Numbered from the stretch's first letter, positions 35,490-45,221 are shown. The stretch: DNA of 64,000 nucleotides from Aureibaculum luteum (GCF_003449015.1 NZ_QRGD01000007.1:186001-250000); one strand, 5' to 3'. Numbers and translations are program-made. Notes: a model not told the origin generated them from the letters alone.

Positions 35490-36410
35490 TTATTCTACCA
35501 TAAATGTTATAGGTAAAGTGTAATTAATAGGAACAGGTCTGTTTCTTTGCGTGGCGGGTTTAAATTGAGGTAATTCGTTTATAATTCTTACAATTTCTTC
35601 TTTAAGTTTATTATGAGGAGCAAAGACTTTTAATTCTTGAACTTCCCCATTTTTATCAATCTTAAAAGTGGCTATAATTCTATGTTTTCCTTCTTTTAAA
35701 TTTAAAGTGCTCGTTAAAGTAGTGTCAAATTTAGAAAGCACAAACTCATTTATTTTTTTAGTAAATTCTTCTTTCTTTTCATAACTTGTTTTTGCTGTTG
35801 ACCCTTTAAATGTAGGTGGTGATTCTTCGATCAAACCAAAAACCGAAGGTTCAATAAAAACATCACCAGTAATTTCTGTTATTTCAATGATCTCTATGCT
35901 GTCTTTGCTCTTGCAAACTAAACTATCTTTTTCTATAATTTTTACTGGTTCTATAACTTCTGGAAGTCTCAATACTGTCATGCCAACAGTAGTAATTGGT
36001 GGTGGAGGTATTGGTATTGGTTTTGATGGTTTTTCAATTAAAGCATCTTTTTTATTTTCTCCATTAGTGTCTGACTTAGCAACGCTGTCTACTTTGGTCT
36101 TTATGTTTAATGAATCAATTTCATTATCGATTGATTTCTGAGGGTTAGTAATACTATCCAGCACAATCACCTCATTAATTTTCTGTTTTTTACCATTAGT
36201 ATTACAGCTCATTAGGGTTACACCCATAGTAATTAATAAAGCCAATAAAAACATTCTAGAATAAGACACTTGTTGAAATAAAAGCTGTTCTGGAATCTCT
36301 ATGGTAATGGTGTCTAATTGGGTTTGTTGAAAGCGACCACAAACTTTTTTACCTTGATTTTCAATAAAGAAAGATTGTATTTCAGTTACAGACTTTTTTG
36401 TAAATTTCAT
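35490..36410 (-). CDS. TonB-family energy-transducer-like protein, N-terminally truncated
   Basis: About 306 residues. The N-terminus reads MKFTKKSVTEIQSFF, then KKVCGRF. This looks like the second half of a Cys-containing N-terminal domain whose first half (the PCxxxW...GRFCxxC part) is absent. Then come a membrane segment (SRMFLLALLITMGVTLMSC), a Pro-rich linker (KPSKPIPIPPPP) and a C-terminal TonB domain (GKHRIIATFKIDKNGEVQEL to PINYTLPITFMVE). TonB-type proteins energise outer-membrane receptors. The start is ATG 36408-36410 or GTG 36435-36437, both inside the end of the preceding gene. The truncated start suggests a deletion has fused two genes. Confidence 0.7.
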   Translation of the reverse strand: MKFTKKSVTEIQSFFIENQGKKVCGRFQQTQLDTITIEIPEQLLFQQVSYSRMFLLALLITMGVTLMSCNTNGKKQKINEVIVLDSITNPQKSIDNEIDSLNIKTKVDSVAKSDTNGENKKDALIEKPSKPIPIPPPPITTVGMTVLRLPEVIEPVKIIEKDSLVCKSKDSIEIIEITEITGDVFIEPSVFGLIEESPPTFKGSTAKTSYEKKEEFTKKINEFVLSKFDTTLTSTLNLKEGKHRIIATFKIDKNGEVQELKVFAPHNKLKEEIVRIINELPQFKPATQRNRPVPINYTLPITFMVE

Positions 36411-36840
36411 CCACCATTTTTGTAGTGGGTAATGCACAATGAAATTGATCTGCTAACAATTGTGCTGCTTGAGGCGTTAGCGGCATTCTAACAAAATCGT
36501 CGTCATTACCGATGGATAAATAATCAGGTGTTACCCAAAAGCGAATCTTATATTTTTTGCCTGAATTATTTTTATAGGTATAAGAAACTTCTTTAAATTG
36601 AAAGTTATAAGAAGGCATCCAGCCTTTTGACATGTATGAGACTAGCGATTCTTCTCGTTGTCTTACAGGTAAATTAATCAAACTATTTAATGCAGAGTCA
36701 ACAGATTTTGTTTTAAAGTCAAAATCAACTGTAAAATCAGTAAACTGTTGGTTTATTTCTTTCTGTACTATTTTTGAAGAACTACAAGAAAGAACTACAA
36801 TGCTGAGAATAGAAAGTATAAAAAATTTAATTGTTTGCAC
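36382..36840 (-). CDS. lipoprotein of unknown function, probably C-terminally truncated
   Basis: 152 residues. The lipoprotein signal ends at C19 (SIVVLSC). The mature part ends with YLSIGNDDDFVRMPLTPQAA and CALPTTKMVDEIYKKVCN. In proteins with this pattern that I recall, the domain continues for another 100 or more residues after the LPT-x-KMVD-x-IY motif; here a stop follows at once. The last 30 bases overlap the start of the TonB-like gene in another frame. It lies 51 bp downstream of mfd on the same strand. Confidence 0.6.
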   Translation of the reverse strand: MQTIKFFILSILSIVVLSCSSSKIVQKEINQQFTDFTVDFDFKTKSVDSALNSLINLPVRQREESLVSYMSKGWMPSYNFQFKEVSYTYKNNSGKKYKIRFWVTPDYLSIGNDDDFVRMPLTPQAAQLLADQFHCALPTTKMVDEIYKKVCN

Positions 36841-36891
36841 TTTGGTAAAGTGTTTTAAAATTGCAGTCTAAAAATATATAATAATTATGAA

Positions 36892-39800
36892 TTAGACCTT
36901 ACGCAATACTTCCAACGCTTTTTCAATAGAATCAATTCTTATAAAAGTCAATAACAAGCGTAAACCGTTTCTGGTTTCCTTTTCTTTCATTACAGAAGTA
37001 GTTGGATTTTTTTGAACAAATTGCAACACTTTGGTAAACATTTCAGTCTGATAATAGCTCGATTGCGTATCGGAAATAAAATAACCAATCATTCTTTTTT
37101 TCTTCAAAATGAGGCGTTCAAAACCAATGTCTTTTGCCAGCCATTTTACACGAACACTATTCAATAAATCTTCAGCTTGTACTGGTAATTCACCAAAACG
37201 GTCAATCAATTGTTGTTCAAAAATGTTAAGCTCTTCTTCGGTGTTTAAGTCGTTTAATTCGTTATATAACTTGAGTCTTTCCGTTATGGAGTTGATATAA
37301 TCATCGGGGAAAAGCAATTCAAAATCCGTATCAATTTGAATTTCTTTTACAAATGGCTTAGGCTTATCTGAAGTGTCTTTATACAAGTCTTTAAACTCGT
37401 TTTCTTTCAGTTCTTCAATGGCTTCATTTAGTATTTTCTGATAGGTATCAAAACCAATATCATTAATAAAACCACTTTGCTCACCACCTAATAAATCTCC
37501 AGCTCCACGAATTTCTAAATCCTTCATGGCTATATTTAATCCACTACCTAAATCAGAGAACACTTCTAATGCTTGAATACGTTTTCTGGCATCATCCGTC
37601 ATCATATGATATGGAGGTGTTATAAAATAACAAAAGGCTTTTTTGTTAGATCGTCCAACACGTCCTCGCATTTGATGTAAATCTGACAATCCGAAATTAT
37701 TGGCATTGTTAATGAAAATAGTGTTCGCATTAGGCACATCTAGTCCGCTTTCCACAATAGTTGTAGAAACAAGTACATCAAACTCATTATTCATAAAAGC
37801 CATCATGAGTTGTTCTAACTTCTTTCCGTCCATTTGTCCATGACCAATGGCAACTTTAGCATCTGGAATAAGGCGTTGTATGAGTCCCGCTACTTCTTTT
37901 ATGTTTTCTATTCGGTTATGGATAAAAAACACCTGTCCACTCCTTGAAATTTCATACTGAATGGCGTCCCTAATAGTTTCTTCGCTAAAGCGGATAACAT
38001 TTGTTTCTATCGGATGTCTGTTGGGTGGAGCTGTATTGATAACTGATAAATCACGAGCGGCCATCAATGAAAATTGTAAGGTACGCGGAATAGGCGTCGC
38101 GGTCAAAGTTAATGTGTCCACATTTTCTTTTATAGTCTTTAGTTTGTCTTTTACACCAACGCCGAATTTTTGCTCTTCATCAACAATTAATAAACCTAAG
38201 TCTTTAAACTTCACTTTCTTGTTTACCAATTGATGTGTACCAATAACAATGTCAATGTTACCAGATTCAAGACCTTTAATAATTTCATTTCGTTGTTTGG
38301 TAGTTCTAAATCGGTTCATATAATCTACCACAACGGGTAAATCTTTTAGCCGTTCAGAAAATGTTCTAAAGTGTTGGAACGCCAAAATAGTTGTAGGTAC
38401 CAATACGGCAACTTGTTTCCCGTTATCTACCGCTTTAAAGGCTGCACGAATGGCGACTTCTGTTTTGCCGAAACCAACGTCACCACAGACCAATCTGTCC
38501 ATAGGTTGTTGACTCTCCATATCGGACTTTACATCTTGCGTAGCCGATAATTGGTCAGGCGTATCTTCATACATAAAACTCGATTCCAATTCCAATTGCA
38601 TATAGCTATCGGGTTTAGATTGATACCCTTTTTGTAATTTTCGCTTGGCATAGAGTTGAATTAAATCATATGCAACTTGCTTAACACGAGTTTTAGTTTT
38701 TTGCTTGAGTTTTTTCCAAGCACCAGAACCCAATTTATAAATTTTAGGAGGTTTACCCTCTTTGCCACTAAACTTGCTTATTTTATGTAGTGAATGGATG
38801 CTGATATAAAGTATATCTCTATCTCCATAAACCAGTTTTATAGCTTCCTGTTTTTTACCTTCAACATCTATTTTTTGCAGTCCGCCAAACTTACCAATTC
38901 CATGATCCATATGGGTCACATAATCGCCAATTTCTAGATTGGTTAATTCTTTAAGCGTAATAGATTGCTTTTTAGAAAACCCAGTTTTCAAACGAAATTT
39001 ATGATAGCGTTCAAAAATTTGGTGATCTGTATAACAGGCAATTTTTAAATCATTATCTATAAACCCTTCATATATTGGAAAAACCAAGGTTTTATACTTA
39101 ACATTTTCGTCAATGTCTTTAAAAATATCGTGAAAACGTTGAGCCTGCTTTTCATTGGCACAAAAAAGATAATTTTTTAAGCCAATTTTGGTGTTTTTAT
39201 TAAGGTTGTTAATTAATAAATCAAACTGCTTATTAAATGAAGGTTGCGGCTTAATTTGAAATGAAATTTCAATGGCCTGATTTTCTCCGTGTTGTTTATT
39301 GCCAAAAGTAACCAGGTTAAACTCTTGGAGCTGATTTTTTATATAATGGCCATCGCAGAATAATTCTTCAGGTTCCGCTAATTTTACAACCTGTTTTTGC
39401 TCTGAGAATGCCGATTTAGCTTTTTCAAATAGTCCGTTTAGGCTATCAAAAATTAAGTCTGTATTTTTCGCAAAAACAACTGTTTTGCTAGAAATGTATT
39501 TTAGAAAACTCTCTCGTTTTTCTTGAAGTTTTTTATTTTCAACATTCGGTAAAATACTTATTTTCTTTAATTTTTCTATAGATAGCTGCGTTTCAATATC
39601 AAAAGTTCTGATACTATCTACTTCATCGCCAAAAAATTCTATTCGATAAGGTTCATCATTAGAAAAAGAAAAAACATCTACAATACCACCTCTTACTGCA
39701 AATTCTCCAGGTTCAGTAACAAAATCAACACGTTTAAAATGATATTCAAAAAGCATCTCATTGACAAAGTCGAGCGAAATTGCCATACCAACACTCAGTT

Positions 39801-40242
39801 TTAAGGTATTTCTGTCCAATTCACTTTTGGTAACTACTTTTTCAAAAAGAGCATCCGGGTAAGTAACTATTACTGCAGGTTTTTTACGAGAATTAATCCG
39901 ATTAAGTACTTCAGAACGTAATAAAATATTAGCGTTATCAGTTTCTTCTCCCGAAGCGTCGGGATGATAGGGACGACGGTAAGAACCAGGATAAAAAAGT
40001 ACATTTTTGTCCCCTAACAGTTGCTCTAAATCGTTTAAATAATAAGCAGCTTCTTCTTTGTCGTTAAAGATGAGTAAGTAAGGTTTTTCAACCGACAAAA
40101 AAGTGTTTGAAATAACAAAAGACAATGAAGAACCTGCCAAATGCGATAAAAATAGCTTTTGGTTTTCTTGTTTTAATAATGTAGCAATTTGCTTTACGTT
40201 GTCAGATTGCTCATAAAGTTTAACAATGGCTTGTTTGCTCAA
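36892..40242 (-). CDS. mfd: transcription-repair coupling factor
   Basis: 1116 residues, full length for Mfd. In order: UvrB-homology domains 1-2 (about 20-330), the RNA-polymerase-interacting domain (TNLEIGDYVTHMDHGIGKFGG), the RecG-like translocase with Walker A GDVGFGKTEVA, the DEEQ box (LLIVDEEQKFG), motif III TLTATPIPRTL, the motif QMRGRVGRS, and a C-terminal TRCF domain. It displaces stalled RNA polymerase at DNA lesions and recruits UvrA. An upstream -7 box lies at 40294-40301. Confidence 0.97.
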   Translation of the reverse strand: MSKQAIVKLYEQSDNVKQIATLLKQENQKLFLSHLAGSSLSFVISNTFLSVEKPYLLIFNDKEEAAYYLNDLEQLLGDKNVLFYPGSYRRPYHPDASGEETDNANILLRSEVLNRINSRKKPAVIVTYPDALFEKVVTKSELDRNTLKLSVGMAISLDFVNEMLFEYHFKRVDFVTEPGEFAVRGGIVDVFSFSNDEPYRIEFFGDEVDSIRTFDIETQLSIEKLKKISILPNVENKKLQEKRESFLKYISSKTVVFAKNTDLIFDSLNGLFEKAKSAFSEQKQVVKLAEPEELFCDGHYIKNQLQEFNLVTFGNKQHGENQAIEISFQIKPQPSFNKQFDLLINNLNKNTKIGLKNYLFCANEKQAQRFHDIFKDIDENVKYKTLVFPIYEGFIDNDLKIACYTDHQIFERYHKFRLKTGFSKKQSITLKELTNLEIGDYVTHMDHGIGKFGGLQKIDVEGKKQEAIKLVYGDRDILYISIHSLHKISKFSGKEGKPPKIYKLGSGAWKKLKQKTKTRVKQVAYDLIQLYAKRKLQKGYQSKPDSYMQLELESSFMYEDTPDQLSATQDVKSDMESQQPMDRLVCGDVGFGKTEVAIRAAFKAVDNGKQVAVLVPTTILAFQHFRTFSERLKDLPVVVDYMNRFRTTKQRNEIIKGLESGNIDIVIGTHQLVNKKVKFKDLGLLIVDEEQKFGVGVKDKLKTIKENVDTLTLTATPIPRTLQFSLMAARDLSVINTAPPNRHPIETNVIRFSEETIRDAIQYEISRSGQVFFIHNRIENIKEVAGLIQRLIPDAKVAIGHGQMDGKKLEQLMMAFMNNEFDVLVSTTIVESGLDVPNANTIFINNANNFGLSDLHQMRGRVGRSNKKAFCYFITPPYHMMTDDARKRIQALEVFSDLGSGLNIAMKDLEIRGAGDLLGGEQSGFINDIGFDTYQKILNEAIEELKENEFKDLYKDTSDKPKPFVKEIQIDTDFELLFPDDYINSITERLKLYNELNDLNTEEELNIFEQQLIDRFGELPVQAEDLLNSVRVKWLAKDIGFERLILKKKRMIGYFISDTQSSYYQTEMFTKVLQFVQKNPTTSVMKEKETRNGLRLLLTFIRIDSIEKALEVLRKV

Positions 40243-40293
40243 TTGTTTAGAATTTTAAACTCATTAGCCAAATGGTAATCGAGTGTGAAGGTG

Positions 40294-40301
40294 CAAAGAT
40301 A
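40294..40301 (-). promoter_or_regulatory. -7 box of the mfd promoter
   Basis: The minus strand reads TATCTTTG, an exact consensus match, 51 bp before the mfd ATG. No clear -33 TTG is seen. Confidence 0.45.
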
Positions 40302-40340
40302 AAATTATAAATAACCTTATTAAAATATCCTCAGTTTATT

Positions 40341-40348
40341 TATATTTG
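40341..40348 (+). promoter_or_regulatory. -7 box of the TerB-like gene
   Basis: TATATTTG on the plus strand, 18 bp before the ATG at 40367. It is divergent from the mfd promoter 40 bp away. Confidence 0.5.
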
Positions 40349-40366
40349 ACAACTTAAAAATTAGAC

Positions 40367-40804
40367 ATGTCAATATCAGATTTATATTCAAGTGGTGCTC
40401 AAAAAGATAATTTGAGCCATTTTGCCAATATTGTTCAATTAGCTTTGGCTGATGAAAAACTAACAGATTCTGAAAAAGGACTATTAGAAAAATTGTCAAA
40501 AACATTTGAAATTGGAGATGAGAAGTATCAAGAAATAGTAAAAGATGCTGATAAATTTGCTATTCGTCCACCGAATAGTTACGATGAGCGTATTGAACGA
40601 TTGTTTAAATTGACGCAAATGATTTTTGCAGATGATGAAGTTACGGGTTCTGAAATGATTGTGTTGAGACGTGTTGCTATAGGTTTAGGTTTTCCAACAG
40701 CTAATGTAGAAACAATTTGTGATGAAGCCGTTCACCTTGTGTTAAATGACGAAGACCTCGATGAATTTACACAAGCAATTAAAGCAGTAAATAAAAGCAA
40801 ATAG
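40367..40804 (+). CDS. TerB-like protein
   Basis: 145 residues, all-helical. It has the TerB signature of two acidic metal-binding-like loops (LALADEKLTDSEKGLLEKLS and MIFADDEVTGSEMIVLRRVA). The family occurs in tellurite-resistance operons but also alone in many Bacteroidota, where its function is unknown. No other ter genes are nearby, so tellurite resistance should not be assumed. It converges with the 40806-41564 gene, 1 bp apart. Confidence 0.8.
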   Translation: MSISDLYSSGAQKDNLSHFANIVQLALADEKLTDSEKGLLEKLSKTFEIGDEKYQEIVKDADKFAIRPPNSYDERIERLFKLTQMIFADDEVTGSEMIVLRRVAIGLGFPTANVETICDEAVHLVLNDEDLDEFTQAIKAVNKSK

Positions 40805-40805
40805 T

Positions 40806-41564
40806 TTAAAAATCGAAATAAAAGGCCTTTTTAGTTCCAAATTTGGTAATTAATTGCTGAGCGTCAGTATTCGTAATTTTTATTGGACTTAACATTGGCG
40901 TTATTGTTTTTTTAGATTTATTTCTTACCTCTATAAAAATGTTATCAATTGAGAGATATTGATTTTCTTCATTTTTAAGAAAAAAGATAGAAATTTTTGA
41001 ATGTTTATACGCCAATCCTTTTTCAGCATTGCTAATTAAATCTATACCCTGTTCTTTTAGATTTGTAATTATTTTATCTTCTGAATAAAAGGAGTTAAAA
41101 TCATAATCTAAAGTTAATTTAGTATACCATTTATTGAATTTTTCAGAATAGGGATTTTCAGGAAATAACAATGTATATCTAATAGCTATAAAGAAAATGA
41201 TTATGGCTTCAATAAGCCAAATAGCGGTAAGTATTAACCCATTTACAGGGGCTTCCATAGTACCAAAACTCCAGGTACCATAGGTATTAATTTCACCAAT
41301 TATTAAAAAGAAGTTATTAGGATAAAAGAAATAACTAATGAATTCGGATGCGTTTGGAATACTTCCCGTTGTTGTAAATAAAATAAAGGCAATCCAATGT
41401 GAGTAATAGACTGTAATTAAAGAAAATATAGTCAAGTAAAGTCTTCTTGCTCTTGTTGTAATTTTAAATATTTTACCTGCTATTTGAACAGAAAATGCTA
41501 CCGCAAAGCCTAATGCAACGGTTATAACAACGTTGAAATATATTATAGGAATTAAATAGGTCAA
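40806..41564 (-). CDS. multi-pass membrane protein of unknown function
   Basis: 252 residues with four hydrophobic segments in the first 135 residues (about 4-28, 43-66, 80-97, 108-133) and a soluble C-terminal domain (about 140-252) rich in Lys, Ile and Asn. No known family was recognised. A 32-residue single-span protein gene precedes it by 9 bp on the same strand and is probably co-transcribed. Confidence 0.65.
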   Translation of the reverse strand: MTYLIPIIYFNVVITVALGFAVAFSVQIAGKIFKITTRARRLYLTIFSLITVYYSHWIAFILFTTTGSIPNASEFISYFFYPNNFFLIIGEINTYGTWSFGTMEAPVNGLILTAIWLIEAIIIFFIAIRYTLLFPENPYSEKFNKWYTKLTLDYDFNSFYSEDKIITNLKEQGIDLISNAEKGLAYKHSKISIFFLKNEENQYLSIDNIFIEVRNKSKKTITPMLSPIKITNTDAQQLITKFGTKKAFYFDF

Positions 41565-41573
41565 ATTATAAAG

Positions 41574-41672
41574 CTAACCTAGAAATACTGATATTAAAAA
41601 AATAAATAGAAACCCCAGTATTGCAGATGTTGGGTTTGACTGATTGTTTGCTTTGTATTTAGAGAAATTCAT
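41574..41672 (-). CDS. 32-residue small membrane protein (candidate)
   Basis: A short frame (ATG 41670-41672, stop 41574-41576) encodes a polar N-terminus (MNFSKYKANNQSNPT) and one hydrophobic segment (AILGFLFIFLISVFLG). It fits exactly between the aminotransferase and the membrane protein gene, on the same strand as both, with 9 bp to the latter. Evidence is position and composition only. Confidence 0.4.
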   Translation of the reverse strand: MNFSKYKANNQSNPTSAILGFLFIFLISVFLG

Positions 41673-41697
41673 AAAAGAAAGGTGAGTTTTAGGTCTA

Positions 41698-42849
41698 TTA
41701 TTTGTTTTTAAAACAACTCACAAATTTTTCAAAATCGGCTTCTGAATTATAAACACTAGGTGAAACTCTGATTGCATCACCACGATAAGAAACATGAATA
41801 TTTTCTTGTTGAAATTTTGTTTTTAAATTTTGTAAGTCAATATACTTAGGTAGGTAAACACCAAATAGATGTTTGCTTCTGAAATCATCATCTTCAATAG
41901 AACAACCCAATTCCTGCAAATTGGAAATCCCTTTTTTTGAAATAGAATTGCAATAATTTTGAAAATTTTCAGGTTGCCATTTTAATAATTGTTTGATGCT
42001 TTCAGTTAGCATCGGAACCAAAATAAAATTACTGCATTCCCCCATATTATAGCGTCCTGCTTTTGGTTGATAACCAGGATTGTAATTTACTAATTGCGTA
42101 AAATCTTCACTTTTATAACGGTTAATCCAATTATTTTCAAGCGGTTCGCCATCGTTAAAATCGTCAGAATAATAGGCCATACCTAATCCGTACGGACCCA
42201 TTAGCCATTTGTAACCCACAGATATAACGGCGTCTGGTTTAATTTCTTTAACGGAGAATGGAGCGGCTCCAATAAATTGAGAGCCATCAATAATTAATGC
42301 TGCGTTATACAATTTTGATTTTTCTCTAATAGCCCTTAAGTCAAATATTGTACCGTCTGCCCAATGAATTGGACCTAAGCTAACCACAGCAGTTTTTTTG
42401 TTTATGGCATCTAATATATTTTTATTCCACGCTTTGCCTTTTCCTGTGAGATTTTTTGGAGTGGCAATTACTTTTATTGTTGCTTTTTTTTGGGCTGCTA
42501 CTTTTTGCCAAGCATAAACATTACTAGGAAATTGAGCATCTACTATTATAATTTCGTCACCAGCTTCAAGTTTTACATTATTAGCGGCATTTGCTAAACC
42601 GTACGAGGCGGAAGGAATTATTGCTGTATTGTTAAAATCGGGCACATCAATTAGTTCTGCAAAAGCTTTTTTTAGCATTTCTGGACCGTTAAAAAAATCG
42701 TCAACACCAATTTCATTCGGAAAGCCTTGTTTTGATACTGCGTCATGTCCTGCTTTTTCAACACTTTTTAATTGCGGAGACATGTAAGCTCCATTAAGAT
42801 ATGTTATGGATTCAGGAAGGTTAAATAATGATTTTTGATTTGTTAGCAT
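41698..42849 (-). CDS. class V aminotransferase family protein
   Basis: A 383-residue PLP enzyme of the class V (cysteine desulfurase/isopenicillin epimerase-like) group. The PLP lysine is K214 (SVGYKWLMGPYG) and the PLP-pyridine aspartate is D188 (ALIIDGSQFIG). It has the YLNGAYMSP start and a C-terminal HVSYRGDAIRVSPSVYN, which binds the substrate carboxylate. No active-site cysteine loop typical of IscS/SufS was recognised, so a desulfurase role is unlikely. The substrate is not predictable. Confidence 0.85.
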   Translation of the reverse strand: MLTNQKSLFNLPESITYLNGAYMSPQLKSVEKAGHDAVSKQGFPNEIGVDDFFNGPEMLKKAFAELIDVPDFNNTAIIPSASYGLANAANNVKLEAGDEIIIVDAQFPSNVYAWQKVAAQKKATIKVIATPKNLTGKGKAWNKNILDAINKKTAVVSLGPIHWADGTIFDLRAIREKSKLYNAALIIDGSQFIGAAPFSVKEIKPDAVISVGYKWLMGPYGLGMAYYSDDFNDGEPLENNWINRYKSEDFTQLVNYNPGYQPKAGRYNMGECSNFILVPMLTESIKQLLKWQPENFQNYCNSISKKGISNLQELGCSIEDDDFRSKHLFGVYLPKYIDLQNLKTKFQQENIHVSYRGDAIRVSPSVYNSEADFEKFVSCFKNK

Positions 42850-42932
42850 GAAAAAAAAGAATTGATGACTATAAAACGGAATTCCGAAGTATATGCCGGG
42901 TTGATTCTACTGAATCAAAAATAGGTAAAAAA

Positions 42933-45185
42933 TTAATGTAATAAATAACGGAGCCCGAAAAAACCTCTTATACCTTGATTTGGAGCATACACGTATGCAG
43001 GGTCAAAAGTTAGAGCATATGGATTGTCTGCTGTGGCAACGGCATTTCCGTTGGTGTCAAATTGTACATTCTTATCAAATGGATCATCTGCACGGGCAAT
43101 GATAAAAGGATTTCCGTTGTTTGGTGTCCAGTTTAATAAGTTCTTTACACCACCATAGAGTTCAATGTTTTTAAAGCCATCATAAGTAAATTGAATATTT
43201 TGTATACTCCAAACTGGTGAATATTCTTTTCGTGGATCAAGCTCTCCTAGTAATGGTAGTCGCATAGGTCCATAAATATTACCTGTGTAATCAACGGTGA
43301 TATTTGGTTTGTAAAACTTGTAAGAAACTGACCATGTACCAGTAAACTTTTCAGTTAAAATTTGATTGATTTTTATACTGTTTTCAGTTTTTGAAACATC
43401 TTGAAGAGTAACTCCTGCCATTACTTTTAATCCATTACTAAAAACGGCATCAACATTTGCACTTATGCCTGTTGTAGTAGCATATCCGTTAAGATTACTA
43501 TAAATAATTTCATTTGGATTCGTATCATAATCTGGTAAGATTAGATTTGTAAAATGAGTGTACCATGCAGAAGCATCTACTGAAAATATAATATCATTTT
43601 TTGTGTAAAATTTTTGAAGAAAATTAAGATTCACATTATAAGAACGTTCGGGCTTTAAGTCTTCTTTTATAATCACCTCTCTTGACCCGGTAAGGGCAGC
43701 ATGTTCTTCGGTAAATAAATTAACAACCCTAAAACCTGTACCTGCATTAAGTCTTAAAATAGCATCTGCTGAAGGTTTAAACCGATAGGCTAATCGTGGT
43801 GTGAAAATAGTACCATGTCTGCTATCATAATCATATCTAGCACCTAAAAGGAGTGTGTGTTTTTTATTAAAAGCAATCTCGTCTTGAATAAATAAGGAGG
43901 GAATGGTAACTTCATCTGCCGTATTAGTAGCTGGAGTGTTGTCATTATAATAGTTGTAACGTGCAGCAATACCAAATAAAATGTCGTGACTGTTATATGT
44001 TTTATCCCAGGTAAGTTGCCCAAAACCGATACGTTGTTGAGCTAAATATGGAACATCTCCATATATAGAATTCTGGTCATGGTCGGTATAAGAAAAAGAA
44101 AGCATCACTTTTTCCTTAATGGGTAATTGGTATTTACCTAAAAGCTCATATCGAAAGGTGTAAATACTTTCACCATAAACTTCATCGCCTCCTCTGTAGC
44201 TTTTATTCCATTGCATTTCGCCACCCCATCTGTCTTCATAAAAATACCTACCAGCGAGAGAAAAAATTCGGTCGTCTTTACGTTTAAAATCCCATTTTTG
44301 AAAAATAGAGATTCTGTCTTGTAAAGTCACATCAGTAAAATTGTCATTATTATTATCAATTAAGTTGCTGTATTTAAAATAATTTGCTCCAAATAGCATT
44401 GTTGCTTTTTTTCCTATTTTAGACTTAAACCCTAAATCTGCATTAAATTCTCCCCAAGAAGTGACATTTCCATCAAAGAAAAATTGCGGAGCATTTTCTG
44501 GTAATTTAGTAATTATGTTTATAAGTCCACCAACAGCTTCGCTGCCATATAAAGAAGAAGCAGGTCCCTTTACAATTTCTACTTGTTCAATTAATGAATT
44601 GGGAATTCCAGATAGACCATATACGGTTGATAGTCCACTAACAATAGGCATTCCGTCAATTAAAACCATAGTGTATGGCCCTTCTAATCCGTTAATATGA
44701 ATGTCTCCTGTGTTACAGACATTACAGTTTAATTGTGGACGCACGCCATTTACATTTTGTAAAGCTTCAAAGATACTTGGTGTAGGGTTTCTTTTGAAAA
44801 AAGTGGGAGTATAGACTTCTACAGGTACGGGACTTTCCAATCGGCTCACGGCTTTTAAAGTACCTGAAATAACCACTTCTTCTAAAGAAATATCTTCTTT
44901 TAAATTGAAGTTTATTTTTAATGGAGTATTGGTAACATTTATTTTCTTTTTTGCGGTACTGTATCCTGAAAAGGAAATATAAATGGTATATGAACCCTCC
45001 TTAACATTTAGTATTGTGTAAAGTCCATTTTCGTCTGTAACCGCTCCTTGTTTTGAGCCAGATAAATAAACATTTGCAAAAGGTAAAGGCCCATCCTTAC
45101 TAGTAATTAATCCCGAAATAGTACTGGTTTGACTGAATAGAGCGGCAGTATGCATTATAAAAATAAGGGTAAATACTCTGAACAT
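42933..45185 (-). CDS. TonB-dependent outer-membrane receptor with CarboxypepD_reg-like N-terminal domain
   Basis: 750 residues. After a signal peptide (MFRVFTLIFIMHTAALFSQ) comes a carboxypeptidase-regulatory-like beta-sandwich (about 22-105; GLITSKDGPLPFANVYLSGS). The plug follows (QNVNGVRPQLNCNVCNTGDI, PYTMVLIDGMPIVSG, VKGPASSLYGSEAVGG) and then a barrel ending in IRGFFGLRYLLH. The CNVC pair in the plug is a notable feature. It diverges from the DtxR-family repressor and feo genes, with which it shares a 34 bp palindromic operator, so the cargo is probably an iron or manganese complex. Confidence 0.9.
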   Translation of the reverse strand: MFRVFTLIFIMHTAALFSQTSTISGLITSKDGPLPFANVYLSGSKQGAVTDENGLYTILNVKEGSYTIYISFSGYSTAKKKINVTNTPLKINFNLKEDISLEEVVISGTLKAVSRLESPVPVEVYTPTFFKRNPTPSIFEALQNVNGVRPQLNCNVCNTGDIHINGLEGPYTMVLIDGMPIVSGLSTVYGLSGIPNSLIEQVEIVKGPASSLYGSEAVGGLINIITKLPENAPQFFFDGNVTSWGEFNADLGFKSKIGKKATMLFGANYFKYSNLIDNNNDNFTDVTLQDRISIFQKWDFKRKDDRIFSLAGRYFYEDRWGGEMQWNKSYRGGDEVYGESIYTFRYELLGKYQLPIKEKVMLSFSYTDHDQNSIYGDVPYLAQQRIGFGQLTWDKTYNSHDILFGIAARYNYYNDNTPATNTADEVTIPSLFIQDEIAFNKKHTLLLGARYDYDSRHGTIFTPRLAYRFKPSADAILRLNAGTGFRVVNLFTEEHAALTGSREVIIKEDLKPERSYNVNLNFLQKFYTKNDIIFSVDASAWYTHFTNLILPDYDTNPNEIIYSNLNGYATTTGISANVDAVFSNGLKVMAGVTLQDVSKTENSIKINQILTEKFTGTWSVSYKFYKPNITVDYTGNIYGPMRLPLLGELDPRKEYSPVWSIQNIQFTYDGFKNIELYGGVKNLLNWTPNNGNPFIIARADDPFDKNVQFDTNGNAVATADNPYALTFDPAYVYAPNQGIRGFFGLRYLLH

Positions 45186-45213
45186 AGTTAAAAATTGTAT
45201 TTAAATATTTTGA

Positions 45214-45221
45214 CAAATATA
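45214..45221 (-). promoter_or_regulatory. -7 box of the divergent TonB-dependent receptor
   Basis: The minus strand reads TATATTTG, an exact consensus match, 29 bp before the ATG. It abuts the 45221-45254 palindrome, which would occupy the upstream promoter part. Confidence 0.6.

Noticed and set aside
40367-40804. Tellurite resistance locus
   Set aside because: Only a TerB-like domain is present; no TerC, TerD, TerZ or other partners are near, so the resistance function is not supported.
41698-42849. Cysteine desulfurase (SufS/IscS)
   Set aside because: The PLP lysine is present, but no active-site cysteine loop was recognised and no suf or isc genes are adjacent.
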